Positions 26,480 through 38,353 of a DNA stretch of 64,000 nt are shown here, piece after piece. The notes beneath the pieces were generated by a model. It saw only the letters and a program-made list of their open reading frames with translations, searched no databases and was not told the DNA's origin. Position 1 is the stretch's first letter; every line of letters begins with the position of its first letter. The DNA comes from Rhyzopertha dominica (lineage: Eukaryota; Arthropoda; Insecta; Coleoptera; Bostrichidae): contig QCXZ01000086.1 in NCBI GenBank assembly GCA_025024175.1, positions 1,240,001-1,304,000 of the forward strand, read 5' to 3'. Both the position numbers and the translations under genes were made by a program.

Positions 26480-26791
26480 AAGTTTCGATTTTATTCGAAA
26501 ATATTGAAAGCTGCTAATTTTGATGATATTTATCCAGAATTCTCGGGGCCGAATGCTTTAAAATGGTTGCTGTTGTTCTATAATATTATTTTAGATACAT
26601 ATACTCAAATTAGCCTCCCATGGGAATTAACTGAGAATGGCTTGTTTTCACTCAAACACGCGGTATACGAGCTGGAATTCGATAATATCTACAAAGACGC
26701 CCTTCTGGAAATATACAGCGCCAATTGCAAGTATTGGCTGAATTCAGCACGCCCCACTACGAATTTGGGGCGGTCATGTTTTTGCGTTTAG
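26480..26791 (+). other. Open frame of unknown nature
   Basis: Open for about 103 codons with protein-like composition (FDDIYPEFSGPNALKWLLLF, then YTQISLPWELTENGLF and NCKYWLNSA). It lacks a start ATG and convincing splice sites, and I recognise no family. It could be a degraded exon or a chance open frame; a search against insect proteins would decide. Confidence 0.22.
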
Positions 26792-28020
26792 TTTATTAAG
26801 GATAATGGCCGGCAATATTTTGTACCCTGTATACGGTCCTAATTAATTTGAATGTACCGAACGTTTTGCGTAAACACCTGGGATAAACGCTGTGTTCCGT
26901 TTGCAGCGGAATAGCTCACCGGCAGGTGTTTGTTACGACCAGAAACATAGGTCTGATGTGTACGTGATAGCGGGGAATTATTCAGAACAAACTTACGTAT
27001 ACAACCCGAAATTCATAACTCCACTGCCTAGATACGGCGCGGTACCAAAGANCGAGGTGTAATTTGTCGGTCCCTTGATATACCGGTCGCATTTATATAT
27101 TTCGTGGATGTATTTAGCACCAGTGGCTTTTCTATTGGTCGTTTCAAATTCCGGCCAATAAGCGATGGCAGCTAACCTTGCATCTTCAGTAAGTAAGTGA
27201 CTTCTTGAAATGTCAGGTTGTATTTAACCGATGTTTGTTCTCCTAGCCAAATTTTGCGTGTAGGTGTAGGCAACAAGCGTGTCACCCTCTAATACAGCGT
27301 ACACATAGCCGGTCCGGCTAAATTTCCTATGTCCAAAATTGAAAAAAATGGCTCTAGAAGCTCTTCGTCAGATTGACAATTGTTTTATTAATAAAAAACN
27401 TGATTATAACTCTTAAAGCAGCTTATCAATTTCCCAGAAGTTCATGTTTTTGGACGGGCTTTCTCACACGACTGATTCAAATACTGACATCACTAAGAGT
27501 CGAATAACGAGAAGGAGCAAATCTAAGAGTAAGTCTTTTGAGTTAAAAATGGGTCACCAAGCGTGCGTAATAAAAGATTATTGCGGTATCAGGTGTTGAC
27601 ATTAAAAGGATCTAAAGAACTCATAAACCCTTTGAGAGGTGTAATTCGTGACTTAGTAAAACGAAAGATGTAATAACGGTCGCGGTTAAGAGTGGTAAAA
27701 ATTGGATACTACAACGAATGAAAGCCTAAATCAACATCAATCCTTTCTAATTCGTCAAATCCTTTATTTAACCAATCGTCCGGGCCATTATCGGAATCAC
27801 CTGGCGAATATCCACGCGTTTTTTTTTGTTTTTCCTGAATTCCCCCAATGCATTTTACTTTTAAAACCTCACCTGAACGCTCCGTCGAATATAAAACTCC
27901 AGGGCGAAAGCAAAAAGGAGAAGGATACCGCGTCACCTGTTTCGATGTAAATCCCCTCGTTTGGGCGAGGGGTCCTTTGTGTCTAATTGGGGAAACGGCC
28001 TCTAAGACAATTTAATTCCG
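26792..28020. other. No gene recognised
   Basis: Unique-looking sequence. Single N bases at 27052 and 27400. No supported feature. Confidence 0.5.
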
Positions 28021-28300
28021 CTGCTTAAAACGCATTCCGTAATTTTCCTAGTGTAAAACGTCGACATGACTGAGCCTCGGAGGATCCGGCGAATCACTTC
28101 TCCGTCGTATTTCAATACAAAAGTAAATTAACCCGGCAGGCAGACAATAGAGGGCCAGTATAATTGTTGTGTTCGGGGCCACGGCGGCTCGCCTCTCAAT
28201 CTCGACAGCAGTTCCAAAAAGTATACTCCCGAAGCTGAGAAACATTAGCTCCAACGAAATGGTGGGGATCTGAACCATGCCGGTGGAGCTTTCTATTTTC
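28020..28300. other. GC-richer island
   Basis: Moderately CpG-rich. A minus-strand frame (28335 down to 28048) is open for 95 codons with two hydrophobic stretches but matches no family I know, so coding is not claimed. Confidence 0.3.
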
Positions 28301-29249
28301 TTCGATGGATTTACAATTTTATATGATTCGCACATGAAAACAAGTCCTCAAGTCATGGGAAGATTGTTTCCAAGGAGCTGTTGGAGACAAACGCAACCTT
28401 TGGATAACGAAAATGAGGAATCCCCATCTTTGAAGGAAGTGGAAACCAAACGAAACGAAGTTTAAATATGGAGAAACATCTCTCCCAAAATGCAAAAGCT
28501 GCTAGACATAGTGTAGTAAACAGAAAGTACCTTTAGGCAGACAAGACAAAATTGTAAAACATCAAGGAAGTTGAGATTTGAACGAGGTCTAGAACAGGCG
28601 ACCCACAAAGCACTTTTTGCTGTCTGACTAAGAACGGACTTTCATTAAAATGCATGCCTCTGCTGTGCTGTCTTTTGTTCTGATCTGTTTCGCTACTATT
28701 ATAGCTCAGCAGTGCAGATTAGGTCTAGTGCAGACAGCATGGCATAGATCTGGCTTGGCCCAGAGTTTCAACCATAAACTTCTTTAAAATCGTTTAAATC
28801 ATTAGAGCTATCTGATTATGGTCGTGAAACAAAGCACACTTAAAACAATCAGCTTGTTTCCAAGCTACCAGTTGGTGATAATTTTAGTTTAGACAACCTG
28901 TATGCGTTATATAAATGTAATAAAGCCGTTGTAGGAATGCAGACTTGTAGAGGCCGCAAAGCATGAACTCCCCCAACTTTTCTTTCAATTTAGAGACTGT
29001 GCTAAGAATACAAAGCAGCTATTAAGAGAATGCAGCCCCGGTAAGGGAAGTTCAAGTGTTTACATATTCAATATTTGCGATAGTAATAATATTCGACGCA
29101 GGACTTCAATATCTCGACTGACGTCGGGCAGATTGAGTTTTATGAATCAATGGGAGTTCCGCGTGCGGAATTGCACTCCAGACATTAAGACTAGACTGAT
29201 AAGCGGAGGCATAAAGACGAGAACACTCGGTCTGATGGTTCATCCCTTC

Positions 29250-29800
29250 GCGGGAAAGTCAGGTGGGTAAAAAGTGAATCTTCCGGCTCGTTTATCAAAC
29301 GCCTTAATACGTCAGTTTAAGATTTCTAAATGATAGTGCAGGTTCATGAGTTTGAAAAGCGCTGGTATAATAAATGGTCAGATGTCGCTGGCGGAGTCGA
29401 ATCGGGATCACACGGCGAAACTGAAATGTCCCAGTGGGCCGCCTTAAGCATACAGCCCCAGCAGAAATTCCGCAGGACACCGAGCCGTGAGCTATTGGTC
29501 GGTGCTACTCATTTTGTCATCCGAACGAAGGCGGCACTCGGTTGGGACCGGACTAAACTAATGTCGGACATTTACTGAATTTACCGTCTCCCTGGCGGCT
29601 CCGTGTACCGGGCTGTTATCAAACATGGCGCAATTGCATTCCTCCCCGTTGTTTACACCGCGGCTGAAATGCCCGATCACGGAACACACCCGGGAATTCA
29701 CGTTACTAAGGATATATTCGATGATAACAATGTTTATACGTGAATTTTTAAAGTGGCTGTACCGTCAATAAACTCGAGCTCCCCAATAAACTATTTAGGA
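29250..29800. other. GC-richer island
   Basis: CpG-containing non-repetitive sequence with an open frame at 29330-29578 on the + strand (82 codons) of no recognised family. Could be a conserved non-coding element. Confidence 0.3.
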
Positions 29801-30109
29801 ACGGTCACGGTCAGAGTCTGAACTAAAGTTTAACGAAGAAAGACATCCTGAAGATGCCCTTTACAAGAGCGGGCGAAACGCTTACCGTATTTCCTTATCC
29901 AACAAGGTGTGTCTCGGAGATCAAGATTTCAACAAACAAAGTAGTTCAAAACACTTCACAACAGAACTTAAAGAGGTTAAGTAAAAGCTATAAGATTTGA
30001 ATACAACAATTGTCATACAAATAGTTAAGGCCAGCCAACATACTAGCCTAAGCTAGTATTAGCTAATACCTAGGTGATCCGTGGCTAATCCACTTCTAAC
30101 AATAAAGTA

Positions 30110-30625
30110 AGCAAAAAAATGCATAAGATGAAGAGCCATTTAAAAAATCAACAAAACAACAAGAACGCCATCAAAACAAAGTTGGACGAAATGCTAGATA
30201 AAATTTTGGAACTAATGATGGAAAGCACGACGACTGAAATGCGAGACAAAGCAAGAAACAAAAGAAATTAGAAAGGAACAAATACAATTAAAGACCAAAT
30301 TTAAACGAGTACGAGACATTATCAAAAAGAACAACGCGGTGCTAATATGCATTAAACTTCAAGCAGGAAGTCGAAAATGTAAACTACTTTATGGAAAGAT
30401 TTGTGGTCAAGCGGCACATCATTTTGCAATAATTGACAACCTTACAGTGCACCAAAACTGCAGAAGACAATAAGAAAAATAGCACATTAAAAAAAAGAAA
30501 TGAAAATATGGGAAGCTAACAAAGTCAAAACATTAGAAGCGTTTACAAAGATGGGAGAAAAATGAAACAAACATAAGGTAACTCAGTTCAAGGTAGCCAA
30601 TGATAGAATTCTTTACATGAGATTG
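30110..30625 (+). other. Lysine/asparagine-rich open fragments before the palindrome
   Basis: Short + strand frames read KLDEMLDKILELMMESTTTE and, in another frame, KTKFKRVRDIIKKNNAVLI; a further LLKKVEDLKARILQEI lies just inside the left palindrome arm. They have helical, coiled-coil-like composition but are broken by stops. I do not recognise the source. It could be a decayed transposon protein or simply A-rich DNA. Confidence 0.3.
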
Positions 30626-32467
30626 AGAAACAAACAAACGAAATATTAATAAAGTTCTAAGCGCCTATTGAAGAAGGTAGAAGATCTAAAAGCAAGAATT
30701 CTACAAGAAATATCCCAGATATTATATAATGCTTATAATAGGGTATTTTAATGTATAATTTGAAAGGAAAAGTACAAATTTTACGTTATCGGAGTTGTTC
30801 AATACTACTAGGCATCAATACAGTAAGTGACTTGACTTTAAAAATGTTAAACCCTTACAATTATTATTATATTACTGTGAAATGATATCTAAGCTGTTTA
30901 GAGATGCTTTCTCAGCTTTTTTGAAAGGATTTTAGACCACTCACTCTGGCTGCCTAGCTAGATTTAACTTTGTTGCTTTTCATACCTATAAGACTTTATT
31001 CAGTATCAAATTTCAAGAATAAACAAGAAGGATACATGTTACAAAGGTGTATTAAGCGGAACCGAGGAATTTATACAAATAGCATCAGCATTTATAATTA
31101 CTTAATAATTATCCCTTTCCTTATCCTCAGTGTCAATTTCTGGCATAACCTTGCAAGGAGCGCTACAATATGTAAGCTGGTGTCATTCTTCACCGCATTT
31201 AAAACCAGAGTTCATTCCTTAGGCTTGATACGATCGCAGACCAAGTTCAAAATGATGCTCTTTTTTTTTGTTTAGCAGGATTCACCATACCACAAGTAGA
31301 AGACGCTGACAAGCCTCCTTTTTTAATCAGTTTGAACTTGTCGGCATTTCGTTTCGATATAATTTCCTGGGTATAAAAATGCCGGAAGCAAAACAAGATA
31401 GATGTTTAAAAAAGCATGAATTGACGATTTAACAACCTTGAATTCTTCTCCAGGGGTTCTCACATTTTCACTTTAGAGCTACACCGAGATACTTTAAGCA
31501 TCTTGCTTTAGCTTGTTTTGCTAAATGTAACTGGTACTGTGCTACGTATTTGGTTAAACGGTATCCTATTATTGTAGCTTATAAACTTTATTCAGCAACT
31601 TTATCCATCTATAGTTATTAAGTAATTATAAAGCTACAATAATAGGATACCGTTTAACCAAATACATAGCACAATACCAGTTAATCTTCACTTTTGGAAA
31701 GCACAATCTTGTTTTGCTTCCGGCATTTTTATACCCAGGAACGAAACGAAATGCCAACAATTTCAAACTGATCAAGGAGGCTTGTCAACGCCTTCTACTT
31801 GTGGTATGGTGAAGCCTGCTAAACCAAAAAAAAAGAGCATCATTTTGAACCTTGTCTGTGATCGTATCAAGCCTATGGAATGAACTCTAGTTTTAAATGC
31901 GGTGAAGAATGACACCAGCTTACATATTGTAGCGCTCCTTGCAAGGTTATGCCAAAAATTGACACTGAGGATAAGCAACTTTATCCATCGATAATTATTA
32001 AGTAATTATAAATGCTGATACTATTTGTATAAATTCCTCGGTTTCGCGTAATACACCTTTGTAACATGTGTCCTTCTTGTTTATTCTTGAAATTTGACAC
32101 TGAATAAAGTCTTATGGATATGAAAAGCAACAAAGTTAAATCTGGCTAGGCAGCCAGAGTGAGTGGTCTAAAACCCTTTCAAAAAATCTGAGAAAACGTC
32201 TCTAAACAGCTTAGATATCATTTCACAGTAATATAATAATAAATGTAAGGATTTAACATTTTTAAAGTCAAGTCACTTACTGTATTGATGCCTAGTAGTA
32301 TTGAACAACGCCGATAACGTAAAATTTGTACTTTTCCTTTCAAATTTATCCCCTATTATAAGCAGTATATAATATCTGGGATATTTCTTGTAGAATTCTT
32401 GCTTTTAGATCTTCTACCTTCTTCAATAGGAGCTTAGAACTTTATTAATATTTCGTTTGTTTGTTTC
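30626..32467. repeat. Imperfect palindrome of about 1.84 kb
   Basis: The left arm (30626-31583) is an inverted copy of the right arm (31628-32467) around a 44-base spacer. Matching landmarks include GAAACAAACAAACG at the outer ends, the pair around 30810 and 32280 (TACAGTAAGTGACTTGACTT), and the pair ATCCTATTATTGTAGCTT by the spacer. The left arm carries about 120 bp extra near 31405-31520, part of which also occurs in the 650-bp repeats. The spacer resembles a direct repeat at about 31976-32013. It may be a fold-back transposon or an inverted duplication. Confidence 0.9.
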
Positions 32468-33466
32468 CGGACGTCCTAGCTCATTTCTGACTGCATTTTT
32501 GGAATCTGGAGCTCAAGATACATCAGTATGGCGATTTTGAGCCAAAAATAATTTCCACCGAAAACGGCAAAAGAGCAAAGGCTAACCCCTTTGATGTTTT
32601 TTCACCTTGAAACTTGATGGTCTCCGATTACCCTAATTTTATGTTCATTTACTAATGTGGACCTGCTTTATTTCGGAGTGGTGTCAGTTGGTCTCTAACT
32701 GCAACGGTTCGTCTGAGAAGTGACCTAGAGTAGAAGTGTCGATTTGCGAAAAATAAGTTTCCTGACGTCCTAGCTCATTTCTGACTGCATTTTTGGAATC
32801 TGGAGCTCAAGATACATCAGTATGGCGATTTTGAGCCAAAAATAATTTCCACCGAAAACGGCAAAAGAGCAAAGGCTAATCCCTTTGCTGTTTTTTCACC
32901 TTGAAACTTGATGGTCTCCGATTACCCTAATTTTATGTTCATTTACTAATATGGACCTGCTTTATTTCGGAGTGGTGTCAGTTGGTCTCTAACTGCAACG
33001 GTTCGTCTGAGAAGTGACCTAGAGTAGAAGTGTCGATTTGCGAAAAATAAGTTTCCTGACGTCCTAGCTCATTTCTGACTGCATTTTTGGAATCTGGAGC
33101 TCAAGATACATCAGTATGGCGATTTTGAGCCAAAAATAATTTCCACCGAAAACGGCAAAAGAGCAAAGGCTACCCTTTGATGTTTTTTCACCTCTAAACT
33201 TGATGGTTTCAGATTACGCTAATTTTATGTTCATTTACTAATGTAGACCTGCTGCATTTGGGACCGGTGTCAGTTGGTCTCTAGCTGCAACGGTTCGTCT
33301 GAGAAGTGACCTAGAGTAGAAGGGTCAATTTGCGAAAAATGCATTTCCGGACGTCCTAGCTCATTTCTGACTGCATTTTTGGAATCTGGAGCTCAAGATA
33401 CATCGGTATGGCGATTTTGAGCCAAAAATAATTTACACCGAAAACGACAAAAGAGCAAAGGCTAAC
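32467..33466 (+). repeat. 293-bp tandem repeat, about 3.4 copies
   Basis: Copies start at about 32468, 32761, 33055 and 33347 with CCGGACGTCCTAGCTC or CCTGACGTCCTAGCTC; the last is cut after about 120 bp. The spacings are 292-294 bp. The first two and a half copies are nearly identical and the third carries more changes. The array starts exactly where the palindrome's right arm ends and stops near an AACAAACAA like that at the palindrome edge. No reading frame runs through it. Confidence 0.92.
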
Positions 33467-33965
33467 AAACAACCCCTTTATAAAAGTGCGCGATGTGAAA
33501 TTTTTTAAAAGTGCATATGCTGCATGTTCATTTAGATAAATTCAAAAATAACTTAAGGGCGTATTCAGAAAAGCAAGAAAAACATTTCCATCAAGATATT
33601 ATGAACTTCGAACGTTATCAAGGCTAATAAATATGATGAAAATATGATGGGAGAATATATTTTGCCTTATTGAGAGAAAGTACTTATGAACATAAAAGAA
33701 AAAGTAGCACTGTACACTTTTAAATTATTATTCACTATTTTGTAAGCTACTTTGATAGTAAAAATTAATAAAATAATAGAGAAATATATTTGTATTGTTT
33801 TATCATAAAAAAATTAAAGATTTTTAAAAATATTGTTTAAACGTACTCCTCCTGGACACAAAAGCAAACTTTTTCATGCCATATAATTTTTATCGTTCGA
33901 CTATGATCTAATCTATCAAAATTTTATACTTTCACATCAAGGTCAAATTTTGTGTTGACTGGTGT
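33467..33965. other. AT-rich spacer between two tandem arrays
   Basis: Very AT-rich sequence with no repeat unit, gene or transposase remnant that I can recognise. It separates the 293-bp array from the 650-bp array. Confidence 0.6.
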
Positions 33966-36328
33966 TATTAATGAAATATAATTAAATAAATAATTTATAG
34001 AAAGCCGAAAATCCTCGAAACGCAAAACTTTTAATTATTCTGAGGGGTACGGTTGTTGAATCGTCAATTCATGCTTTTTTTAAACATCTATCTTGGTTTG
34101 CTTCCGGCATTTTCATACCCAGAAAATTATATCGAAACGAAATGCCAACAAGTTCAAACTCATCAAAAGAGGAGGCTTGTCGACGTCTTCTACTTGTGGA
34201 ATGGTGAAGCCTGCTAAACCAAAGAAAGAGCATCATTTTGAACTTGGTCTGCGATCGTATCAAGCCTAAGGAATGAACTCTAGTTTTAAATGCGGTGAAG
34301 AATGACACCAGCTTACATATTGTAGCGCTCCTTGCAAGTTTATGCCAGAAATTGACACCGAGGATAAGGAACGCGGCATGAAAAAAAGACAGCCGGTGTT
34401 TCTGAAAGAAATCTCGGGTACTCACTAGTTTAGAACCTGGGGGATGGTCAGTAACAAAGCAGTATATAGAATCTTCTTTAATTAATTAAAAAAATATTAA
34501 TATAGGCTGACAAAGATTTGTTCAAGCTCAAATTACTCGTATAATGTTATTTCAAATACGTGAATACCATGGAAGCAGTGGATGACGACAACAGACAAGA
34601 GCGAACTTATAACGGATTATTAATAAAATGTAATTAAATAAATTATTTATAGAAAGCTGAAAATCCTCGGAACGTAAAACTTTTAATTATTCTGAGGGGT
34701 ACGGTTGTTGAATCGTCAATTCATGCTTTTTTAAACATCTATCTTGGTTTGCTTCCGGCATTTTTATACCCAGAAAATTATATCGAAACGAAATGCCAAC
34801 AAGTTCAAACTCATCAAAAGAGGATGCTTGTCAACGTCTTCTACTTGTGGAGTAGTGAATCCTGCTAAACCAAAGAAAGAGCATCATTTTGAACTTTGTC
34901 TGCGATCGTATCAAGCCTAAGGAATGAACTCTAGTTTTAAATGCGGTGAAGAATGACACCAGCTTACATATTGTACCGCTCCTTGCAAGTTTATGCCAGA
35001 AATTGACACTGAGGATAAGGAAAGCGGCATGAAGAAGACATCTGCTGTGTTTGGAAGAAATCTCAGGTACTCACTGGTTTAGAACCTGGGGGATTGCCAG
35101 TAACAAAGCAGTATATAGAATCTCCTTTAATTAATTTAAAAAAATATTAATATAGGCTGACAAAGATTTGTTCAAGCTCAACTTATTCGTATAATGTTAG
35201 TTCAAATACGTGAATACCATGGAAGCAGTGGATGACGACAACAGACAAGAGCGAACTTATAACGGATTATTAATAAAATTTAATTAAATAAATTATTTAT
35301 AGAAAGCTGAAAATCCTCGGAACGCCAAACTTTTAATTATCCTGAGGGATATACGGTTGTTGAATCGTCAATTCATGCTTTTTTAAACATCTATCTTGGT
35401 TTGCTTCCGGCATTTTTATACCCAGAAAATTATATCGAAACGAAATGCCAACAAGTTCAAACTCATCAAAAGAGGATGCTTGTCAACGTCTTCTACTTGT
35501 GGAATGGTGAACCCTGCTAAACCAAAAAAGAGCATCATTTTGAACTTGGTCTGCGATCGTATCAAGCCTAAGGAATGAACTCTAGTTTTAAATGCGGTGA
35601 AGAATGACACCAGCTTACATATTGTAGCGCTCCTTGCAAGGTTATGCCAGAAATTGACACTGAGGATAAGGAAAGCGGCATGAAGAAGACATCTGCTGTG
35701 TTTGGAAGAAATCTCAGGTACTCACTGGTTTAGAACCTGGGGGATTGCCAGTAACAAAGCAGTATATAGAATCTCCTTTAATTAATTTAAAAAAATATTA
35801 ATATAGGCTGACAAAGATTTGTTCAAGCTCAACTTATTCGTATAATGTTAGTTCAAATACGTGAATACCATGGAAGTAGTGGATGACGACAACAGACAAG
35901 AGCGAACTTATAACGGATTATTAATAAAATGTAATTAAATAAATTATTTATAGAAAGCTGAAAATCCTCGGAACGCAAAACTTTTAATTATTCTGAGGGG
36001 TACGGTTGTTGAGTCGTCAATTCATGCTTTTTTAAACATCTATCTTGGTTTGCTTCCGGCATTTTTATACCCAGAAAATTATATCGAAACGAAATGCCAA
36101 CAAGTTCAAACTCATCAAAAGAGGAGGCTTGTCGACGTCTTCTACTTACGGAATGGTGAAGCCTGCTAAACCAAAAAAAGAGCATCATTTTGAACTTGGT
36201 CTGCGATCGTATCAAGCCTAAGGAATGAACTCTAGTTTTAAATGCGGTGAACAATGACAAATAAATAATTTATAGAAAGCCGAAAATCCTCGGAACGCAA
36301 AACTTTTAATTATCCTGACGGGTACGGT
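33966..36328 (+). repeat. ~650-bp tandem repeat, three full copies plus partial copies
   Basis: The landmark GGTTGTTGAATCGTCAATTC (GAGTCG in the last) occurs at about 34051, 34703, 35355 and 36004, giving spacings of 652, 652 and 649 bp. The fourth copy is cut at about 36256 and joined directly to another 70-bp repeat start (36258-36328). The outermost starts share AAATAAATAATTTATAGAAAG, while inner copies read AATTATTTATAG. Each copy holds a ~280-bp core also present in both arms of the palindrome at 30.6-32.5 kb. The minus strand of the core is open for 60-118 residues in several copies, but shifts frame between copies. Confidence 0.92.
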
Positions 36329-36749
36329 ACGATGCAGTACGGTACGATATTCGCCTGTAAAATGTACAACGTAGACGAGAATTGAGGCACGATCTTTGGA
36401 ACTGTAGAATTGTGGCGTAATCCGGCATTCGTTACTTAGCCTGACAAGTGCAAATTAAATTAATCAATCAGCCTGGCGTAAATTTATTTAAACTTGGAAC
36501 GTGGCGAGATGACAGACTAGAATTAGTTATGGCAGTATCTCAGGTTTTGCCTGACAGGGCCGTTCCAGATTTCCACACACACAGGCAAAAAGGCTCGATG
36601 AGACGTCAGCAACTAACAGCAGTCGTCACTCTGTTATTATAAAAACTTTGGCCAATCTAGTTATGAAGGCAAGAACTATGATGTTTTATAATCAGTCAAA
36701 GTTTGGCATGCAAAAGTTCAATTGTGACAAAACTGTGAATATTTGATAA

Positions 36750-36914
36750 AAACGAGTTTCGGTAAAAAAAACCTCAGGTGAACAGTGTTCTTCATATACC
36801 AGTATTAAAAACTGGGTTGCGGAATTCAAAAGAAGATCAGATATCAAAGATGAGCACTGCTCAGGAAGATACATTTCTGTGACCACTCCGAGAAATATTC
36901 ATGCAGTACAGTAG
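36750..36914 (+). pseudogene. Mariner-type transposase N-terminal fragment
   Basis: A frame open from 36750 reads SSYTSIKNWVAEFKRRSDIK, then DEHCSGRYISVTTPRNIHAV, and stops at TAG 36912-36914. The block matches the helix-turn-helix region and linker of mariner transposases: S-Y-x-x-V-x-N-W-V-x-E-F-K-R, then D-E-x-x-S-G-R, then T-T-P-x-N-I. The catalytic DDD domain is absent and no terminal repeats are visible, so it is a short fossil. It lies just beyond the 650-bp tandem region. It is a different family from the DDE element at 38.1 kb. Confidence 0.8.
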
Positions 36915-37259
36915 GTTTCACAGAAAATGAAATGGCGTCTCATTACTAGTGAAGCCGACTGTACGTAAATACATGTTGGCCCCTTCAACCTCTCGTGTTA
37001 CTACATTGTCCTTTGTATATTTCTGACAAGCAACGGCTTAATGATATTCGTTTGTCGTCAATCGTTAAATTGGCAATGTCTTTCAAGTATCTACGACCTA
37101 AAGCTAAACGCGAACTTCTAGCGGAACGGGTTCGTAAAAACCCTCTTCTGGTAATTGCGTATTACCCCAATTATTGTCGCGCGTTTTATAAGGGAAGTAA
37201 TTGCACGTCCGATATCGTAACAGATTGTGTTAATTTCAGAAGGGACATAAATTTAGATT

Positions 37260-37790
37260 AAGATAGACTCGGTGCTCCCGACAAGCCGGGAAAGCTCCCT
37301 CCAGTCTCTTGCTGTCATGCTAATAACGACGTAGACCTTTTTCCCTTCACGATTCTAGATCCCGTTGTGCCTTCAGATTAGAATTCAATCTTTGCCGAAG
37401 ATTGGGGAGTATTTATGTTATATAAGTTTTGCACCTCGTGGACACCCGCCGGTCGCGGCGGCGGTGAAATCGCATTTCGTCCGTGAAATAAAAAAAAGGA
37501 AGCGAACGTTTAATCCGCGAACACAAATTGGAGTCGGCTAGAAAAATTCGTGCATTTTCTGCGCGGCGGAATCGATTGCGGAAGAAAGCCGGGCCATAAT
37601 TATTAACAATTCGGCGAGTCAGCTTAATTTTATTTTTGCGAAGCCCGGAAGCCGTGGCGGCTGGGGGTAAGTCGCGCCCCCAACCCCAGCGCCGGTACCG
37701 TGAATTATGCCCACCTTTCAGGAACATAAGGCGTACAGAAGTGTTTTGCTAGAGTCGTTTATGTGATATAATTCCCGGGCCCGAGATTTT
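37260..37790. other. GC-richer island next to the DDE element
   Basis: Contains CGCCGGTCGCGGCGGCGG near 37447 and GCCATAATTATTAACAATTC near 37593, again a mixture of CpG-rich and TAATTA-like motifs. The minus-strand open frame (37727-37413) is Arg-rich as expected from GC bias. Candidate regulatory sequence. Confidence 0.35.
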
Positions 37791-38121
37791 CGTAGTTATT
37801 TATGTGTAATATAGGGTTCATTATACTTTATGTAGTTCCTGAAAGAAACTCTTTTCTGGGATTATCGGATTACTCGCGACCATATGTAACAAAGAACGAC
37901 ATCAAACGGTGCCGCAGTCTCGCCTCTTCGAGTGATTGCTAGAAAGCATACACAACGTGAGCCACAAACAACATCCATGTAGAGCTATTCGCACAACTGA
38001 AACCAGACCTAATGTGATTGACGCAAAGAAAATAAAAATTCCATAAANAATACTCGTTCGGAAATAATTAGTGACGCTTTGTATAATCTATATAATCAGC
38101 TGTCAAGGAGTGTTAGAGGTA

Positions 38122-38162
38122 TAGTAATGCAACTCTCTTACCGTTATTACAACCCTGCAATA
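38122..38162 (+). repeat. Left terminal inverted repeat of the DDE transposon
   Basis: Forty-one bases match the reverse complement of 40227-40267 at 40 positions. The outermost bases follow a TA at 38120-38121. Confidence 0.93.
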
Positions 38163-38353
38163 AAATTTATCTTTCATCTCGAACAGCAGGCGGCCCCTCG
38201 CAAGTTACCGCAAATAACCGGATTACCATAAATTTAGGTCCGATTTTCGAAAGATGGTTAAGCAGAGTCAGATTATTTAAAGTTCACTACCGGTCAAACC
38301 AAAACTAGCATTCAGTCTTAGTATTTCTGTGCGCGTGACAAGAGAAGCGAAAA

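Noticed and set aside
28048..28335. 95-codon minus-strand frame with hydrophobic stretches as a membrane protein exon
   Set aside because: No known family, no convincing splice sites, and GC bias favours long chance frames here.
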